A DNA stretch of 15,007 nt from JAABQT01 sp041488375 (GTDB taxonomy: Bacteria; Pseudomonadota; Gammaproteobacteria; Burkholderiales; SG8-39). The notes under the pieces are model-generated. The model was not told the DNA's origin and did not search any database. It was given only the letters and a program-made list of their open reading frames with translations. The stretch spans positions 1-15,007 of the forward strand of contig JBGPPD010000055.1 of NCBI GenBank assembly GCA_041488375.1. Reading direction: 5' to 3'. Below are positions 6,601-15,007 of this stretch, one piece after another. Both the position numbers and the translations under genes were made by a program. Within the stretch, counting starts at the first letter, position 1. Each line of letters starts with the position of its first letter.

Positions 6601-8241
6601 TCAGCCCGGCAACCGGTAATCCTTGAATTGCTGCCGCAGCGTCAGCTTGGAGAGCTTGCCGGTGGCGGTGTGCGGCAGCTCGGCGACGAACACCACGTCG
6701 TCGGGCGTCCACCACTTGGCGATCTTGCCCTCGTAGAACTTGAGCAGCTCCTCGCGGCTGAGCTCCAGGCCCGCCTTCTTCACCGCCACGATGATCGGGC
6801 GCTCGTCCCACTTCGGGTGCTTGATGCCGATCACCGCGGCCTCCTGCACCGCCGGGTGCGCCACCGCGATGTTCTCCAGGTCGATGGAGCTGATCCACTC
6901 GCCGCCCGACTTGATCACGTCCTTGGAGCGGTCGGTGATCTGGATGTAGCCGTCGGCGTCGATGGTGCACACGTCGCCCGTGGGAAACCAAGCCGTCTTG
7001 TCCGGGTCTAGTCTCAAGGGGTTGCCGCCCTCGCCCTTGTAGTAGCCGTTCACCACCCAGGGCCCGCGCACCTGCAGGTCGCCGAAGGCCTTGCCGTCGT
7101 GCGGCAGTTCCGTGCCGTCCTCGCCGCAGATGCGCATGTCCACGCCGAAGATGGCGCGGCCCTGCTTGTTCTGCAGCGCGTCGCGCTCATCCTTTTTCCA
7201 CTTCGCGTGCTTCGCCTTGAAGGTGCACACCGTGCCGAGGGGGCTCATCTCGGTCATGCCCCAGGCGTGCAGCACCTTGACGCCGTAGTCGTCCTGGAAA
7301 GCGCGGATCATCGCCGGCGGGCAGGCCGAGCCGCCGATCACCACGCCCTTCAGCGTGGAGAACTTGAGCTTGTGCTCCTTCATATGGTTGAGCAGCGCCA
7401 GCCACACCGTCGGCACGCCAGCCGACATGGTCACGCCCTCCGACTCGAACAGGCCGTGCAGGCTCTTGCCGTCCAGGTGGTGGGCGGGGAACACCAGCTT
7501 CGCGCCGGTGGCGGCGCAGGAATACGGCAAGCCCCAGGCGTTGACGTGGAACATCGGCACCACCGGCAGGATCACGTCGCGCGCCGAGAGGTTGAGCGCG
7601 TCGGGCAACGCCGCCGCGTAGGCGTGCAGCATGGTGGAGCGGTGCGAATACAGCGCGCCCTTCGGGTTGCCGGTGGTACCCGAGGTGTAGCACAGGCACA
7701 CCGCGCTGCGCTCGTCGAAGCTGGGCCATTCGAAGCGCTCGTCCTGCGCCTCGAGCAGCTCCTCGTAGCAGTGCAGGTTCGGGATGTTCGCCTTGGGCAT
7801 GGTGGCGCGGGCGGTCATCGCCACGAAGGCCTTCACCGTCTTCAGCTGCGGCGCGAGCTTTTCCACCAGCGGCGCGAGGTTGACGTCGAACAGCAGCACC
7901 TTGTCCTCGGCGTGGTTGGCGATGTAGACGATCTGCTCCGGGAACAGGCGCGGGTTGATGGTGTGGATCACCGCGCCGCCGCCGCCCACGGCGTAATAGA
8001 TCTCGAAGTGCCGGTAGCCGTTCCAGGCCAGGGTGGCGACGCGGTCGGCCGGCTGCACGCCGAGCGCCTGGAGCGCCTTGGCCAGGCGGCGCGCGCGCCG
8101 GTGCGCCTCGCTGTAGGTGTAGCGGTGGATGGCGCCGTCCTCGACCGTCTTGGACACGATCTCGGTCGCGCCGTGGTGCCGATCCGCATGCCGGATCAGG
8201 TCGCTGATCAGCAACGGCATGTCCATCATCAGGCCTTGCAT
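6601..8241 (-). CDS. AMP-dependent acyl-CoA synthetase/ligase (fatty-acyl-CoA ligase type)
   Basis: The 546-residue ANL-superfamily enzyme activates a carboxylic acid through an acyl-adenylate to its CoA thioester. Motifs in order are the phosphate loop YTSGTTGNPKG (185-195), WGMTE (327-331), TGD (421-423), DRSKDVIKSGGEWIS (437-451) and the catalytic lysine K529 in TATGKL. The organisation and PMFHVNAWGLPY (229-240) are those of medium- and long-chain fatty-acyl-CoA ligases (FadD-like). The ATG at 8241 is supported by a strong AGGAGG ribosome binding site. It is the first gene of the nine-gene minus-strand run and feeds CoA esters to the hydratases there and to the divergent beta-oxidation pair. 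The acid substrate cannot be told from sequence; aromatic or terpenoid acids are possible as well as fatty acids. Confidence 0.95.
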   Translation of the reverse strand: MQGLMMDMPLLISDLIRHADRHHGATEIVSKTVEDGAIHRYTYSEAHRRARRLAKALQALGVQPADRVATLAWNGYRHFEIYYAVGGGGAVIHTINPRLFPEQIVYIANHAEDKVLLFDVNLAPLVEKLAPQLKTVKAFVAMTARATMPKANIPNLHCYEELLEAQDERFEWPSFDERSAVCLCYTSGTTGNPKGALYSHRSTMLHAYAAALPDALNLSARDVILPVVPMFHVNAWGLPYSCAATGAKLVFPAHHLDGKSLHGLFESEGVTMSAGVPTVWLALLNHMKEHKLKFSTLKGVVIGGSACPPAMIRAFQDDYGVKVLHAWGMTEMSPLGTVCTFKAKHAKWKKDERDALQNKQGRAIFGVDMRICGEDGTELPHDGKAFGDLQVRGPWVVNGYYKGEGGNPLRLDPDKTAWFPTGDVCTIDADGYIQITDRSKDVIKSGGEWISSIDLENIAVAHPAVQEAAVIGIKHPKWDERPIIVAVKKAGLELSREELLKFYEGKIAKWWTPDDVVFVAELPHTATGKLSKLTLRQQFKDYRLPG

Positions 8242-8248
8242 GGGATTT

Positions 8249-8254
8249 CCTCCT
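8249..8254 (-). promoter_or_regulatory. Strong ribosome binding site of the acyl-CoA ligase gene
   Basis: AGGAGG on the minus strand lies seven bases before the ATG at 8241. It fixes the start of the ligase over the longer open frame that runs on upstream of it. Confidence 0.8.
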
Positions 8255-8265
8255 CGCAGACCGAA

Positions 8266-8295
8266 AACCTACTGTGCCGCAATCGCCCCGGTCAA
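8266..8295 (-). promoter_or_regulatory. Candidate sigma70 promoter for the nine-gene catabolic operon
   Basis: On the minus strand, TTGACC (8290-8295) and TAGGTT (8266-8271) are separated by 18 bases, about 30 bases upstream of the ligase ATG. The -35 box is good and the -10 box is weak. It is the only such pair in the divergent gap. The prediction rests on consensus matching only. Confidence 0.45.
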
Positions 8296-8323
8296 GCACT
8301 ATCCGGCGGCGCAAGGCGGAGGG

Positions 8324-8329
8324 TAGAAT
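8324..8329 (+). promoter_or_regulatory. Weak -10-like box for the beta-oxidation genes
   Basis: TAGAAT lies 30 bases before the plus-strand ATG at 8359. No convincing -35 hexamer sits 16-18 bases upstream, so the promoter may need an activator or be placed differently. The 8242-8358 gap holds no clear operator palindrome that I can see. Confidence 0.3.
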
Positions 8330-8358
8330 TTGCGCGTCCCCCCTGGAGATTGCGCGAC

Positions 8359-10446
8359 ATGAGCGACGTGGCAGTGTATTCGGTACGCGAGGGCATCGCC
8401 GTCATCACGCTGAAGAATCCGCCGGTCAACGGCCTGGGCAACGCCCTGCGCGCGGGCATCGCCGAAGGCCTGAAGCAGGCCGCCGCCGACCCCGAGGTCA
8501 AGGCGGTGCTCGTCATCGGCTCGAGCAAGGTGTTCTCCGGCGGCGCCGACATCCGCGAGTTCAACAAGCCGATGACCCCGCCCAACCTGCCGGAAGTCAA
8601 CGACATGCAGGACGCGATGCAAAAGCCGCTGGTGGCGGCGATCGGCGGCTTCGCGCTGGGCGGGGGGCTGGAACTGGCGCTCGGCTGCCACTACCGCATT
8701 GCGGCGCCCAAGGCGCTGCTCGGACTGCCCGAGGTGAAGCTCGGCATCCTGCCCGGCTCGGGCGGCACGCAGCGCCTGCCGCGCCTGATCCCGGTGCACG
8801 AAGCCGCGCGCATGATCATCCTGGGCGACCCGATCCCCGCGGAGAAGGCGAAGGAGTTCGGCCTGGTGGACGAGGTCGTCGCCGGCGATCTGCTCGAAGA
8901 AGGCATCGCCTACGCCAAGAAACTGATCGCCGAGGGCAAGGGCCCGCGGCGCGTGCGCGACATGCCGCCCAAGGTGGAAGGCGACCAGAAGGCGCTGCTC
9001 GACGCGGTGCCGGAACAGGCCGCGAAGAGTGCCGGCGGCAATCCGGCGCCGGCCGAGATCGCCAAGTGCATCCACGCCGCGGTGACGCTGCCCTTCGACG
9101 AAGGCCGCAAAGTGGAGCGCGAGCGCTTCGAGTATCTGGTCAACACCGTCGAGTCGAAGGCGCTGCGTCACATGTTCTTCGCCGAGCGCCAGACCTCCAA
9201 GATCCCCGATGTGCCGGAAGACACGCCGGTGCGCGAGATCAAGAAAGCCGCCATCGTCGGCTCGGGCACCATGGGGGGCGGCATCGCCATGAGCTTCGCC
9301 AACGTCGGCATCCCGGTGGTGATCGCCGACCTGTCGCAGGAGGCGCTCGACAAGGGCCTGAAGCGCATCAAGGACAACTACGCCGTCACGGTGCAGCGCG
9401 GGCGCCTGAAGCAGGAAGAGATGGACAAGCGCGTGGCGCTGATCCAGGGCACCACCGAGCTGGCCAACCTGCGCGAGGCCGACATCGTCATCGAGGCGGT
9501 ATTCGAGAGGATGGAGGTCAAGCAGGACATGTTCAGGAAGCTCGACGGCTGGATGAAGCCCGGGGCGATCCTCGCGACCAACACCTCCACGCTCGACGTC
9601 AACAAGATCGCCGAGGTCACCAAGCGCCCGCAGGACGTGATCGGCACCCACTTCTTCTCGCCCGCCAACGTGATGCGCCTGCTGGAAGTGGTGCGCGGCG
9701 CCAAGACCGGCAAGGACGTGCTCGCCACCACCATGAAGCTGGGCAAGCGGCTGAAGAAGGTGGCGATCGTCTCCGGCGTGTGCGACGGCTTCATCGGCAA
9801 CCGCATGCTGGAGAAGTACACGCAGCAGGCGGGCTTCCTGCTCGACGAGGGCGCCAGCCCGATGCAGGTGGACGCGGCGCTGCAGAGGTGGGGCATGGCG
9901 ATGGGGCCGTTCACCATGTCGGACATGGCCGGCAACGACGTCGGCTGGGACGTGCGCAAGCGCCGCTACTACGAGAAGCCCGAGATGGTGTATTCCAAAT
10001 TCGCCGACAAGGTGTGCGAGCTCGGGCGCTACGGCCAGAAAACGGGCAAGGGTTTCTACCGCTACGAGCCCGGCAACCGCAAGCCCCAGCCCGATCCGGA
10101 GATCGACGCCCTGCTGGAGAAATACCGCAAGGAGAACGGCCTCAAGGCGCGCGACATCAGCGACCAGGAGATCGTCGAGCGCTGCATTTTCGCGCTGGCC
10201 AACGAGGGCGCCAGGATTCTGGAGGAAGGCATCGCCATGCGGGCCTCCGACGTGGACATGGTGTACCTCACCGGCTACGGCTTTCCCGCGCACCGCGGCG
10301 GGCCGATGTTCTACGCCGACACGGTGGGCCTCGCCAAGGTGGTGGCGGCGATCGCGGGATTCCAGAAGGGCACCAACGGCAACCAGTGGAAGCCGGCGCC
10401 GCTGCTCGTCAAGCTCGCCCAAGAGGGCAAACGCTTCAACGCATAG
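8359..10446 (+). CDS. Bifunctional enoyl-CoA hydratase/3-hydroxyacyl-CoA dehydrogenase
   Basis: The 695-residue fusion starts with a crotonase domain: oxyanion segments SGGADIREF (60-68) and GFALGGGLE (97-105), with both catalytic glutamates present as E125 in LPEVKLG and E148. The NAD-binding 3-hydroxyacyl-CoA dehydrogenase domain follows, with GSGTMGGG (301-308), catalytic H431 in GTHFFSPAN, E443, and the C-terminal helical domains ending near residue 695. It hydrates trans-2-enoyl-CoA and oxidises the (S)-3-hydroxyacyl-CoA with NAD. At 695 residues it is close to the FadJ/EHHADH type and slightly shorter than FadB. The ATG at 8359 has a GGAG site (8345-8348); the open frame extends far upstream but there overlaps the ligase gene and has shadow composition. 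With the thiolase 12 bases downstream it forms an alpha-beta beta-oxidation pair. Confidence 0.96.
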   Translation: MSDVAVYSVREGIAVITLKNPPVNGLGNALRAGIAEGLKQAAADPEVKAVLVIGSSKVFSGGADIREFNKPMTPPNLPEVNDMQDAMQKPLVAAIGGFALGGGLELALGCHYRIAAPKALLGLPEVKLGILPGSGGTQRLPRLIPVHEAARMIILGDPIPAEKAKEFGLVDEVVAGDLLEEGIAYAKKLIAEGKGPRRVRDMPPKVEGDQKALLDAVPEQAAKSAGGNPAPAEIAKCIHAAVTLPFDEGRKVERERFEYLVNTVESKALRHMFFAERQTSKIPDVPEDTPVREIKKAAIVGSGTMGGGIAMSFANVGIPVVIADLSQEALDKGLKRIKDNYAVTVQRGRLKQEEMDKRVALIQGTTELANLREADIVIEAVFERMEVKQDMFRKLDGWMKPGAILATNTSTLDVNKIAEVTKRPQDVIGTHFFSPANVMRLLEVVRGAKTGKDVLATTMKLGKRLKKVAIVSGVCDGFIGNRMLEKYTQQAGFLLDEGASPMQVDAALQRWGMAMGPFTMSDMAGNDVGWDVRKRRYYEKPEMVYSKFADKVCELGRYGQKTGKGFYRYEPGNRKPQPDPEIDALLEKYRKENGLKARDISDQEIVERCIFALANEGARILEEGIAMRASDVDMVYLTGYGFPAHRGGPMFYADTVGLAKVVAAIAGFQKGTNGNQWKPAPLLVKLAQEGKRFNA

Positions 10447-10451
10447 GAGGG
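10445..10451 (+). promoter_or_regulatory. Strong ribosome binding site of the thiolase gene
   Basis: AGGAGGG overlaps the stop codon of the upstream dehydrogenase gene (TAG at 10444-10446) and lies seven bases before the ATG at 10459. It supports co-translation of the pair. Confidence 0.8.
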
Positions 10452-10458
10452 GAGTGCC

Positions 10459-11637
10459 ATGACCGACGCAGTGATCGTTTCCACCGCGCGCACGCCGCTG
10501 TGCAAGAGCTGGCGCGGCGCGCTCAACATGACCCACGGCGCGAAGATGGGCGGCCACGTGGTGCACGCGGCGCTGGAGCGCGCGAAGCTCGAGCCGCAGG
10601 AGGTCGAGGACGTGATCATGGGCTGCGCCACGCCGGAAGGCGCCACCGGCGGCAACATCGCGCGCCAGATCGCGATCCGCGCCGGGCTGCCGGTGACGGT
10701 GTCCGGCATGACCGTGAACCGCTTCTGCTCCTCGGGGCTGCAGACCGTGGCGCTCGCCGCGCAGCGCGTGCTCGCCGGCGAGGGCGACATCTACATCGCG
10801 GGCGGCGTGGAATCGATCTCGCTGGTGCAGAACGAGGCCAACAAGTTCCACGCGCAGGACGAATGGCTGCACCGGCACAAGCCGGAGGTGTACTGGCCGA
10901 TGCTGCAGACCGCGGAGTACGTGGCGAAGAAGTACGGCATCTCGCGCGAACTGCAGGACCGCTACGGCGCGCGCAGCCAGCAGCGCGCGGCCAAGGCGCG
11001 CGCCGAGGGCAAGTTCAGGGACGAGATCGCGGCGATCACCACCAAGATGAAGGTGATCGACAAGACGACCAGCGTAGAGACCATGAAGGAGGTCACCGCG
11101 GAGCACGACGAGGGCATCCGCCCCGACACCACCTACGAGGGCGTGTCGCAGATCAAGCCGGCCATCGAGGGCGGGGTGATCGCGGCGGGCAACGCCAGCC
11201 AGTTCTCCGACGGCGCCTCGGCGCAGGTGATCATGAGCGACCGGATGGCGGCGAAGAAGGGCTTGAAGCCGTTGGGCATCTTCCGCGGCTTCGCCGTCGC
11301 CGGCTGCGAGCCCGGCGAAATGGGCATCGGCCCGGTATTCGCGGTGCCCAAGCTCCTGCAGCGCGCCGGCCTGAAGGTTTCCGACATCGACCTGTGGGAA
11401 CTGAACGAAGCCTTCGCGGTGCAGGTGATCTACTGCCGCGACAAGCTCGGCATTCCCGATGACCGCCTCAACGTGAACGGCGGCGCCATCGCCGTCGGGC
11501 ATCCCTACGGCGTCAGCGGATCGCGGCTCCTCGGCCACGCGCTGATCGAGGGCAAGCGCCGCGGCGCCAAGCGGGTGGTGGTCACGATGTGCATCGGCGG
11601 CGGCATGGGCGCCGCGGGGCTGTTCGAGGTGGCCTGA
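10459..11637 (+). CDS. Acetyl-CoA C-acyltransferase (thiolase)
   Basis: The 392-residue enzyme has all four classical thiolase active-site elements: nucleophile C90 in NRFCSSG, N316 in NEAFA, H348 in GHPYGVSG, and the second cysteine C378 in CIGGGMG. It cleaves 3-ketoacyl-CoA with CoA to acetyl-CoA and a shortened acyl-CoA; an acetoacetyl-CoA thiolase role is also possible. Length is normal. It follows the fused hydratase/dehydrogenase gene and completes the beta-oxidation spiral with it. The C-terminus GAAGLFEVA is typical of the family, so the protein looks complete even though its TGA (11635-11637) lies within the terminal arm of the palindromic element downstream. Confidence 0.96.
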   Translation: MTDAVIVSTARTPLCKSWRGALNMTHGAKMGGHVVHAALERAKLEPQEVEDVIMGCATPEGATGGNIARQIAIRAGLPVTVSGMTVNRFCSSGLQTVALAAQRVLAGEGDIYIAGGVESISLVQNEANKFHAQDEWLHRHKPEVYWPMLQTAEYVAKKYGISRELQDRYGARSQQRAAKARAEGKFRDEIAAITTKMKVIDKTTSVETMKEVTAEHDEGIRPDTTYEGVSQIKPAIEGGVIAAGNASQFSDGASAQVIMSDRMAAKKGLKPLGIFRGFAVAGCEPGEMGIGPVFAVPKLLQRAGLKVSDIDLWELNEAFAVQVIYCRDKLGIPDDRLNVNGGAIAVGHPYGVSGSRLLGHALIEGKRRGAKRVVVTMCIGGGMGAAGLFEVA

Positions 11638-11807
11638 AAATCGGGGTCAGAGCCCGATTTCGGGCGGTTTTGGTTGGCCCGTTCCGATTTTGACCTTCCA
11701 TGGTCTCGTGTTTTTTGGCTCGAAGATTCACCGAGCCCAAAAACACGAGATCGATTTGAATTGCCAAACCCGCGCGCCGGCGGGAAATCGGGCTCTGACC
11801 CCGATTT

Positions 11808-11812
<5 letters not shown>
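11633..11812. repeat. 180-base palindromic REP/BIME-like or MITE-like element
   Basis: The element is bounded by perfect 29-base inverted repeats (11633-11661 and 11784-11812). Each arm can itself fold: AAATCGGG, a seven-base loop, CCCGATTT. Inside is a second inverted pair (11664-11673 with 11764-11773, one mismatch) and a 19-base inner hairpin (11704-11722 with 11732-11750, one mismatch). By count, 11661-11780 is about 54% G+C, visibly lower than the flanking genes. Terminal hairpins in opposite orientation are the architecture of REP doublets mobilised by Y1-type RAYT transposases, but no transposase is in the window. It may act as a bidirectional terminator for the convergent thiolase and cyclase genes. 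Confidence 0.85.
11704..11750. terminator. Inner hairpin, possible bidirectional terminator
   Basis: The 19-base arms pair with one mismatch around a nine-base loop (11723-11731). The arms carry a T-run on one side and the matching A-run on the other, inside the stem. There is no separate T-tract right after the stem, so this is not a textbook intrinsic terminator, but its place between convergent genes fits a transcription stop. Confidence 0.4.
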
Positions 11813-12946
<1,134 letters not shown>

Positions 12947-12947
<1 letters not shown>

Positions 12948-14053
12948 CAGAAGACGATCACGCCCCGCGCATTGCGCCCGGACTCCAGGTCGGCGAAGGC
13001 CTGCGCGGCTTCCTCGATCCGGTAGCGGTGCGTGATCAGCTCGTCCAGCTTGAGCTTGCCCGCCATGTACAGATGCAGCATGCGCGGAAAATCGATGCGC
13101 GGCACGCAGGAGCCGAAATAGCTGCCCTGCAGGGTCTTTTCCTCGAACACCAGCGTCATCGGCTTGATCGCGGCGGAGTCCGCGGCCTTGGCCACGCCTA
13201 CCACGATGGCCTTGCCGCCGCGGCGGATCGCGCGGTAGGCGGTTTCGGCAAGCGCGCCCACGCCCACGCATTCGAAGGCGTAGTCCGGGCCGCCGCCGGT
13301 GAGTTTCTTGAGCGCCTTGGCCACATCCTCGCCGGGTTTGCTCAGGATCACCTCGGTGGCGCCGAACTGCTTCGCCATGTCGAGCTTCGCCTGCATGGTG
13401 TCGATGGCGATGATGCGCTCGGCGCCCGCGATGGCCGCGCCCTGCACCACGTTGAGCCCCACGCCGCCGCAGCCGAACACCGCCACGCTCGAGCCCGGTT
13501 CCACCTTCGCGGTGTTGAATACCGCGCCGACGCCGGTGGTCACCGCGCAGCCGACCAGCGCCGCGCGGTCGAGCGGGATTTTCGGATCGATCTTCACCAG
13601 GTTGTCCACCGACAGCGTGGCGTACTCGGCCATCACCCCGCAGCCCGAGAAGATGCCGAGCGGCTTGCCCGCGTGGTCGTGCACGCGCGGCGTGCCTTCA
13701 GGCGGCGTGGTGAGCGCCTTGCCCTGCTCCACGCACAGCACCGGGCGGCCGCCGGCGCAGAAGCGGCACTTGCCGCACATGTAGATGAAGGACGCGACGA
13801 CGTGGTCGCCGACGGCGAGGCCGCTCACCCCTTCACCGACTTCCACCACTTCCCCCGCGCCTTCATGGCCGAGCACCAGCGGCGGCGGCAGCGCGATGGT
13901 GCCGTTGGTGGCGGAGAGGTCGGAGTGGCACACGCCGCAGGCGGCGAGCTTCACCATCACCTCGCCGCGCTTGGGCGAGTCGACGGTGATTTCCTCGACG
14001 ACGACGGGCTTGTTCAGTTCGCGGCAGACGACTGCCTTGGCCTTGCGCGCCAT
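12947..14053 (-). CDS. Zinc-dependent alcohol dehydrogenase (MDR family)
   Basis: The 368-residue medium-chain dehydrogenase has catalytic zinc ligands C42 in CGVCHSD, H63 (with E64) in GHEGAGEV and C169. A complete structural zinc lobe is formed by C93, C96, C99 and C107. The NAD site is GCGGVG (194-199) with D218 at the strand end, favouring NAD over NADP. It oxidises primary or related alcohols to aldehydes in the cytoplasm. A GGAG ribosome binding site (complement at 14060-14063) supports the ATG at 14053. The arginine- and proline-rich upstream extension of the frame overlaps the aminotransferase gene and is rejected. It may supply aldehyde for later activation by the ligase at 6601-8241, but that link is inference. 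A glutathione-dependent formaldehyde dehydrogenase role is not supported. Confidence 0.94.
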
Positions 14054-14080
14054 GCAACGCTCCAGGGAATGATCGCGCAG

Positions 14081-14086
14081 AGTATA
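14081..14086 (-). promoter_or_regulatory. -10-like box upstream of the alcohol dehydrogenase
   Basis: TATACT on the minus strand matches five of six bases of the -10 consensus and lies 27 bases before the ATG at 14053, in an AT-rich spot of the 55-base gap 14054-14108. There is no good -35 box at the usual spacing, so promoter strength is uncertain. It would let the dehydrogenase/cyclase pair be transcribed separately from the aminotransferase. Confidence 0.4.
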
Positions 14087-14108
14087 TAGTGGGGCGCAGC
14101 GGCCGCGC

Positions 14109-15007
14109 TCAGGCGGCTCGCCCGGTTCGCAACGCGCGCTCGTGCGCCAGCTGGGCGATGGCGGCGGGCAACCCGCGCAACGCGGCGCGGTCATAATCCC
14201 CCATCAGCGCCACTTGGATCCAGTTGCGTTCCATGAGATAGCCGCTGCGCCACGCCACTTCGTAGCCGAGCCGCTCCAGGCCCCCGGCTACCGCGGGCGA
14301 AGGTGTTTGCACCGGCAGAGCGATGCTCGCCACGCCCGGACTCGCGCAGGATTCCGGCGCCACCAAGGCGAGGCCCCGGGCGCGCAGCGCCTCGCGCAGC
14401 CAGCGCGCATCGCGCGCGGTGCGTTCGATGTGCGCGCCCCAGTCGGTGCGCTCGAGCGCCGCCTCGAGCGCGCTGACCAGGTTGGAGGAATGCGTGAACG
14501 GCACGCTGCCGTGCCGCAGCCACAGCGCCAGGTCCAGGTAGCGCGGCACTTCGGCGCGATGCGGCGCCAGCGCGCCGTTCACCAGGACCAGGGACAGTCC
14601 GGGAAACGCGCCCAGGCCCTTGCCGCTCGCGCCGGAGGCGAGCCAGACGCCGCGCAGGTCCAGGTCCACGGTGCCGAGCGAACCGATGCAATCCAGGCAC
14701 AGCCGCGCGCCCGCCGAGGCAGCAGCCCTGCGCAGCGTGCCGAGGTCGTTCAGCACGCCGGTCGAGGTCTCGCAATGCACGCCCCAGATCCACGCGGACC
14801 CCGCGCGCCGCGCCGCAGCGCGCAGCTCGCTCTCGTCGAAAGCCTCACCCCAGGCCTTGCGCAGCAACTCGAAACGCAATCCGGCGCGGTGTGCGTGGTC
14901 CGCGAGCCGCTCGCCGAATTCTCCATTCGCGAGGACCAGGCCGCTCCCCGCCAGATCGCGGATGCTGGCGGCAACAACGTCGTTCGCCAGCGTGCCCGAA
15001 CCCACGA
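14109..15007 (-). CDS. Class V aminotransferase (PLP fold type I), partial, N-terminus beyond right edge
   Basis: The frame is open to the right edge, so the true start is outside; the GTG at 15005 is probably internal, because GSGTLAND is an internal cofactor-binding loop in this family. Numbering from that GTG, HCETSTGVLND (77-87) is the phosphate/substrate segment, D105 in LCLDCIGS binds the pyridine nitrogen, and the PLP lysine is K129 in SGASGKGLGAFPG. These features fit serine-glyoxylate, alanine-glyoxylate or 2-aminoethylphosphonate-pyruvate aminotransferases; I cannot choose among them. It ends 55 bases before the alcohol dehydrogenase ATG. No functional link to the catabolic genes is evident. 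Confidence 0.88.
   Translation of the reverse strand, partial: VGSGTLANDVVAASIRDLAGSGLVLANGEFGERLADHAHRAGLRFELLRKAWGEAFDESELRAAARRAGSAWIWGVHCETSTGVLNDLGTLRRAAASAGARLCLDCIGSLGTVDLDLRGVWLASGASGKGLGAFPGLSLVLVNGALAPHRAEVPRYLDLALWLRHGSVPFTHSSNLVSALEAALERTDWGAHIERTARDARWLREALRARGLALVAPESCASPGVASIALPVQTPSPAVAGGLERLGYEVAWRSGYLMERNWIQVALMGDYDRAALRGLPAAIAQLAHERALRTGRAA

Noticed and set aside
7099..8358. Upstream extension of the fused hydratase/dehydrogenase frame
   Set aside because: It lies antisense to the well-supported ligase gene and lacks family similarity. The ATG at 8359 with a GGAG site and the normal N-terminus MSDVAVYSV explain the protein fully.
8274..11462. Very long plus-strand open frame overlapping the beta-oxidation genes in another frame
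   Set aside because: It is rich in Arg, Gly and Ala with no domain motif, while the overlapping frames carry complete crotonase, dehydrogenase and thiolase active sites. High G+C makes such long shadows common.
8299..11538. Very long minus-strand open frame opposite the beta-oxidation genes
   Set aside because: It is an antisense shadow rich in His, Arg, Leu and Val with no recognisable domain or plausible start signal.
11638..11807. Small protein gene within the palindromic region
   Set aside because: The short frames here have no ribosome binding site or motif, and the strong inverted-repeat structure explains the sequence better.
12948..13271. Upstream extension of the receiver-cyclase frame
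   Set aside because: The residues are an arginine-rich shadow of the alcohol dehydrogenase gene. The receiver domain begins just after the ATG at 12947.

Overview
The window looks like a chromosomal segment of a GC-rich proteobacterium. Protein families and gene packing suggest a betaproteobacterium (Burkholderiales/Rhodocyclales-like), but no marker gene is present, so that placement is inference. Coding density is very high: 13 protein genes and only three gaps over 50 bases. Almost every gene belongs to acyl-CoA or alcohol catabolism. Two signalling genes and one cell-wall gene are mixed in.

Region 1 (1-8241, minus strand) is a tightly packed run of nine genes that reads as one operon from a promoter near 8290. 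In transcription order it holds an acyl-CoA ligase, a membrane diguanylate cyclase (GGDEF), a crotonase-family hydratase/isomerase, an N-acetylmuramoyl-L-alanine amidase, an epoxide-hydrolase-like alpha/beta hydrolase, a MaoC-type hydratase, a cyclase-family metal-dependent hydrolase, a short-chain dehydrogenase, and a GMC flavoprotein oxidoreductase that runs off the left edge. All junctions are overlaps or gaps of 16 bases or less. The enzymes could oxidise an alcohol, open a ring or epoxide, activate the acid as a CoA thioester and hydrate it. The substrate cannot be read from the sequence.

Region 2 (8359-11637, plus strand) diverges from region 1 across a 117-base gap. It encodes a fused enoyl-CoA hydratase/3-hydroxyacyl-CoA dehydrogenase and a thiolase, which together form a complete beta-oxidation module and could finish the degradation of CoA esters made by region 1.

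Region 3 (11633-11812) is a 180-base palindromic element between convergent genes. It has perfect 29-base terminal inverted repeats, each itself able to fold as a small hairpin, plus an inner hairpin. It looks like a REP/BIME-type or MITE-like element. Both flanking genes have their stop codons inside its terminal arms. It is the least gene-like and most unusual DNA here.

Region 4 (11808-15007, minus strand) holds a partial class V aminotransferase entering from the right edge, a zinc-dependent alcohol dehydrogenase, and a response regulator fused to a class III nucleotide cyclase domain with substituted substrate-specificity positions. The last two genes share one base (TGATG). I see no tRNA, rRNA, CRISPR array, intact insertion sequence or phage gene.
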